A stretch of DNA of 64,000 bases from DATFDN01 sp035685165 (GTDB taxonomy: Bacteria > Pseudomonadota > Alphaproteobacteria > Acetobacterales > Acetobacteraceae): contig DASRBI010000001.1 in NCBI GenBank assembly GCA_035685165.1, positions 1 through 64,000 on the forward strand, in the 5' to 3' direction. The position numbers and the translations under genes are program-made. Shown one piece after another: positions 63,356-64,000 of this stretch. The first letter of the stretch is position 1. Each line of letters starts with the position of its first letter. Below the pieces are notes generated by a model. That model was not told where the DNA came from. It worked only from the letters and a program-made list of their open reading frames with translations, and made no database searches.

Positions 63356-64000
63356 ATGACCGCGATGGCCTTCCGCTTCGATCCCGTCACCCTGCCGCCC
63401 GAAGCGGTCCGTTTGCGTCACGATGTCCGGGCGTTCCTCGAGGAACACAAGGCGCTGATGGGCGGGGACGGCGACCGGCGCAGCCAGGAATTCAGCAAGG
63501 CGATGGCCGCGCGCGGCTGGCTCGGCATGACGTGGCCGAAGAAATACGGCGGCCATGAGCGAAGCGCCCTGGAACGCTACGTGATGGTCGAGGAGATGCT
63601 GGCGGCGCGGGCACCTGTGGGCTTCCACTACACGGCCGACCGCCAATCGGGGCCGAACATTCTGAAATTCGGCACCGAGGCGCAGCGGATGCGCTTCCTG
63701 CCGAAGATCGCCGCCGGCGAGATCAGCTTCTGCATCGGCATGAGCGAGCCCGATTCCGGCTCCGACCTCGCCGGCACGCGCACCCGCGCGGTCAAGGTGC
63801 CGGGCGGCTACCGCATCAACGGCACCAAGCTCTGGACCTCCAACGCGCACCAGTCGGACTGGATGATCCTATTCTGCAAGATGGCCAAGGAGGGCGAGGA
63901 GACCGACCGCCATGCCGGGGCGACGCAATTCCTGGTCGATCTCAAGAACTCGCCGGGAATCGAGATCAAGCCGGTGATCAACCTTTTGGGCGAGCACCAT
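63356..64000 (+). CDS. Acyl-CoA dehydrogenase, N-terminal part (cut by window edge)
   Basis: The first 215 codons of a flavin acyl-CoA dehydrogenase, from ATG 63356 (MTAMAFRFDPVTLPPEAVRL). GWLGMTWPKKYGGHERSALE and FCIGMSEPDSGSDLAGTRTR are the FAD/substrate signatures. It then reads KVPGGYRINGTKLWTSNAHQ and runs off the right edge in frame. The acyl-chain specificity cannot be told from this half. Confidence 0.93.
   Translation, partial: MTAMAFRFDPVTLPPEAVRLRHDVRAFLEEHKALMGGDGDRRSQEFSKAMAARGWLGMTWPKKYGGHERSALERYVMVEEMLAARAPVGFHYTADRQSGPNILKFGTEAQRMRFLPKIAAGEISFCIGMSEPDSGSDLAGTRTRAVKVPGGYRINGTKLWTSNAHQSDWMILFCKMAKEGEETDRHAGATQFLVDLKNSPGIEIKPVINLLGEHH

Overview
The window is GC-rich (roughly two thirds G+C) chromosomal DNA with densely packed, often overlapping genes. 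The order leuB-leuD-leuC-rplS-trmD-rimM-rpsP-ffh on one strand, a GlnB/GlnA pair behind a sigma-54 promoter, a DUF1244 protein and a tRNA-His with encoded G-1 and CCA point to an alphaproteobacterium, most likely of the Rhodospirillales/Acetobacteraceae type. This assignment is inferred from gene order and protein character, not from a search.

Layout. 1-10.1 kb: leftward housekeeping block for leucine synthesis, ribosomal proteins and tRNA modification, SRP (ffh), pyruvate kinase and glycerate kinase. 10.1-16.7 kb: a decayed MarR/GNAT gene, DUF1244, an enoyl-CoA hydratase, a hybrid histidine kinase with three PAS domains at an exact 128-residue period, rpe, a YihY/BrkB membrane protein and an HpcH-type aldolase. 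16.8-20.9 kb: mobA, tRNA-His, an aminotransferase, then sigma-54-glnB-glnA and a clear intrinsic terminator. 20.9-28.8 kb: the most unusual region. A leftward, translationally coupled operon (GntR regulator, iron-type ABC importer, AtuA-like protein, DUF4387 protein) is divergent from an uncharacterised 351-residue protein and a UGSC-family protein. The UGSC frame is interrupted by a TGA that is best read as selenocysteine (residue 94), directly followed by a SECIS-like hairpin. A perfect 12-bp palindrome sits between the two arms.

28.8-49.5 kb: accessory metabolism. It holds a chemoreceptor, a hydantoinase/dihydropyrimidinase, a sulfite-oxidase-like Mo enzyme beside a gutted DUF924 gene, aromatic-degradation-like genes (SDR, hydroxychromene-carboxylate isomerase, FAD monooxygenase), an MBL hydrolase, an Ldh-family dehydrogenase, nitroreductase/Nudix/TPR genes, a DNA exonuclease of the ligase-associated type without its ligase, a VapBC pair whose toxin seems to start at CTG, two tandem orphan branched-chain-amino-acid-type binding proteins, a CaiB/BaiF CoA-transferase and a ferritin-like protein. 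49.6-64 kb: O-antigen-ligase-like protein, IclR regulator, glycosyltransferase 9, PEP carboxykinase, trpB-trpA-small ORF-accD, DedA, a methyltransferase, ribonucleotide reductase alpha subunit behind two NrdR-type boxes, ftsY, and the start of an acyl-CoA dehydrogenase.

No insertion sequence, integrase, prophage, CRISPR array or rRNA gene was seen. Several palindromic dispersed repeats occur between genes, one of them inside the 3' end of rimM.
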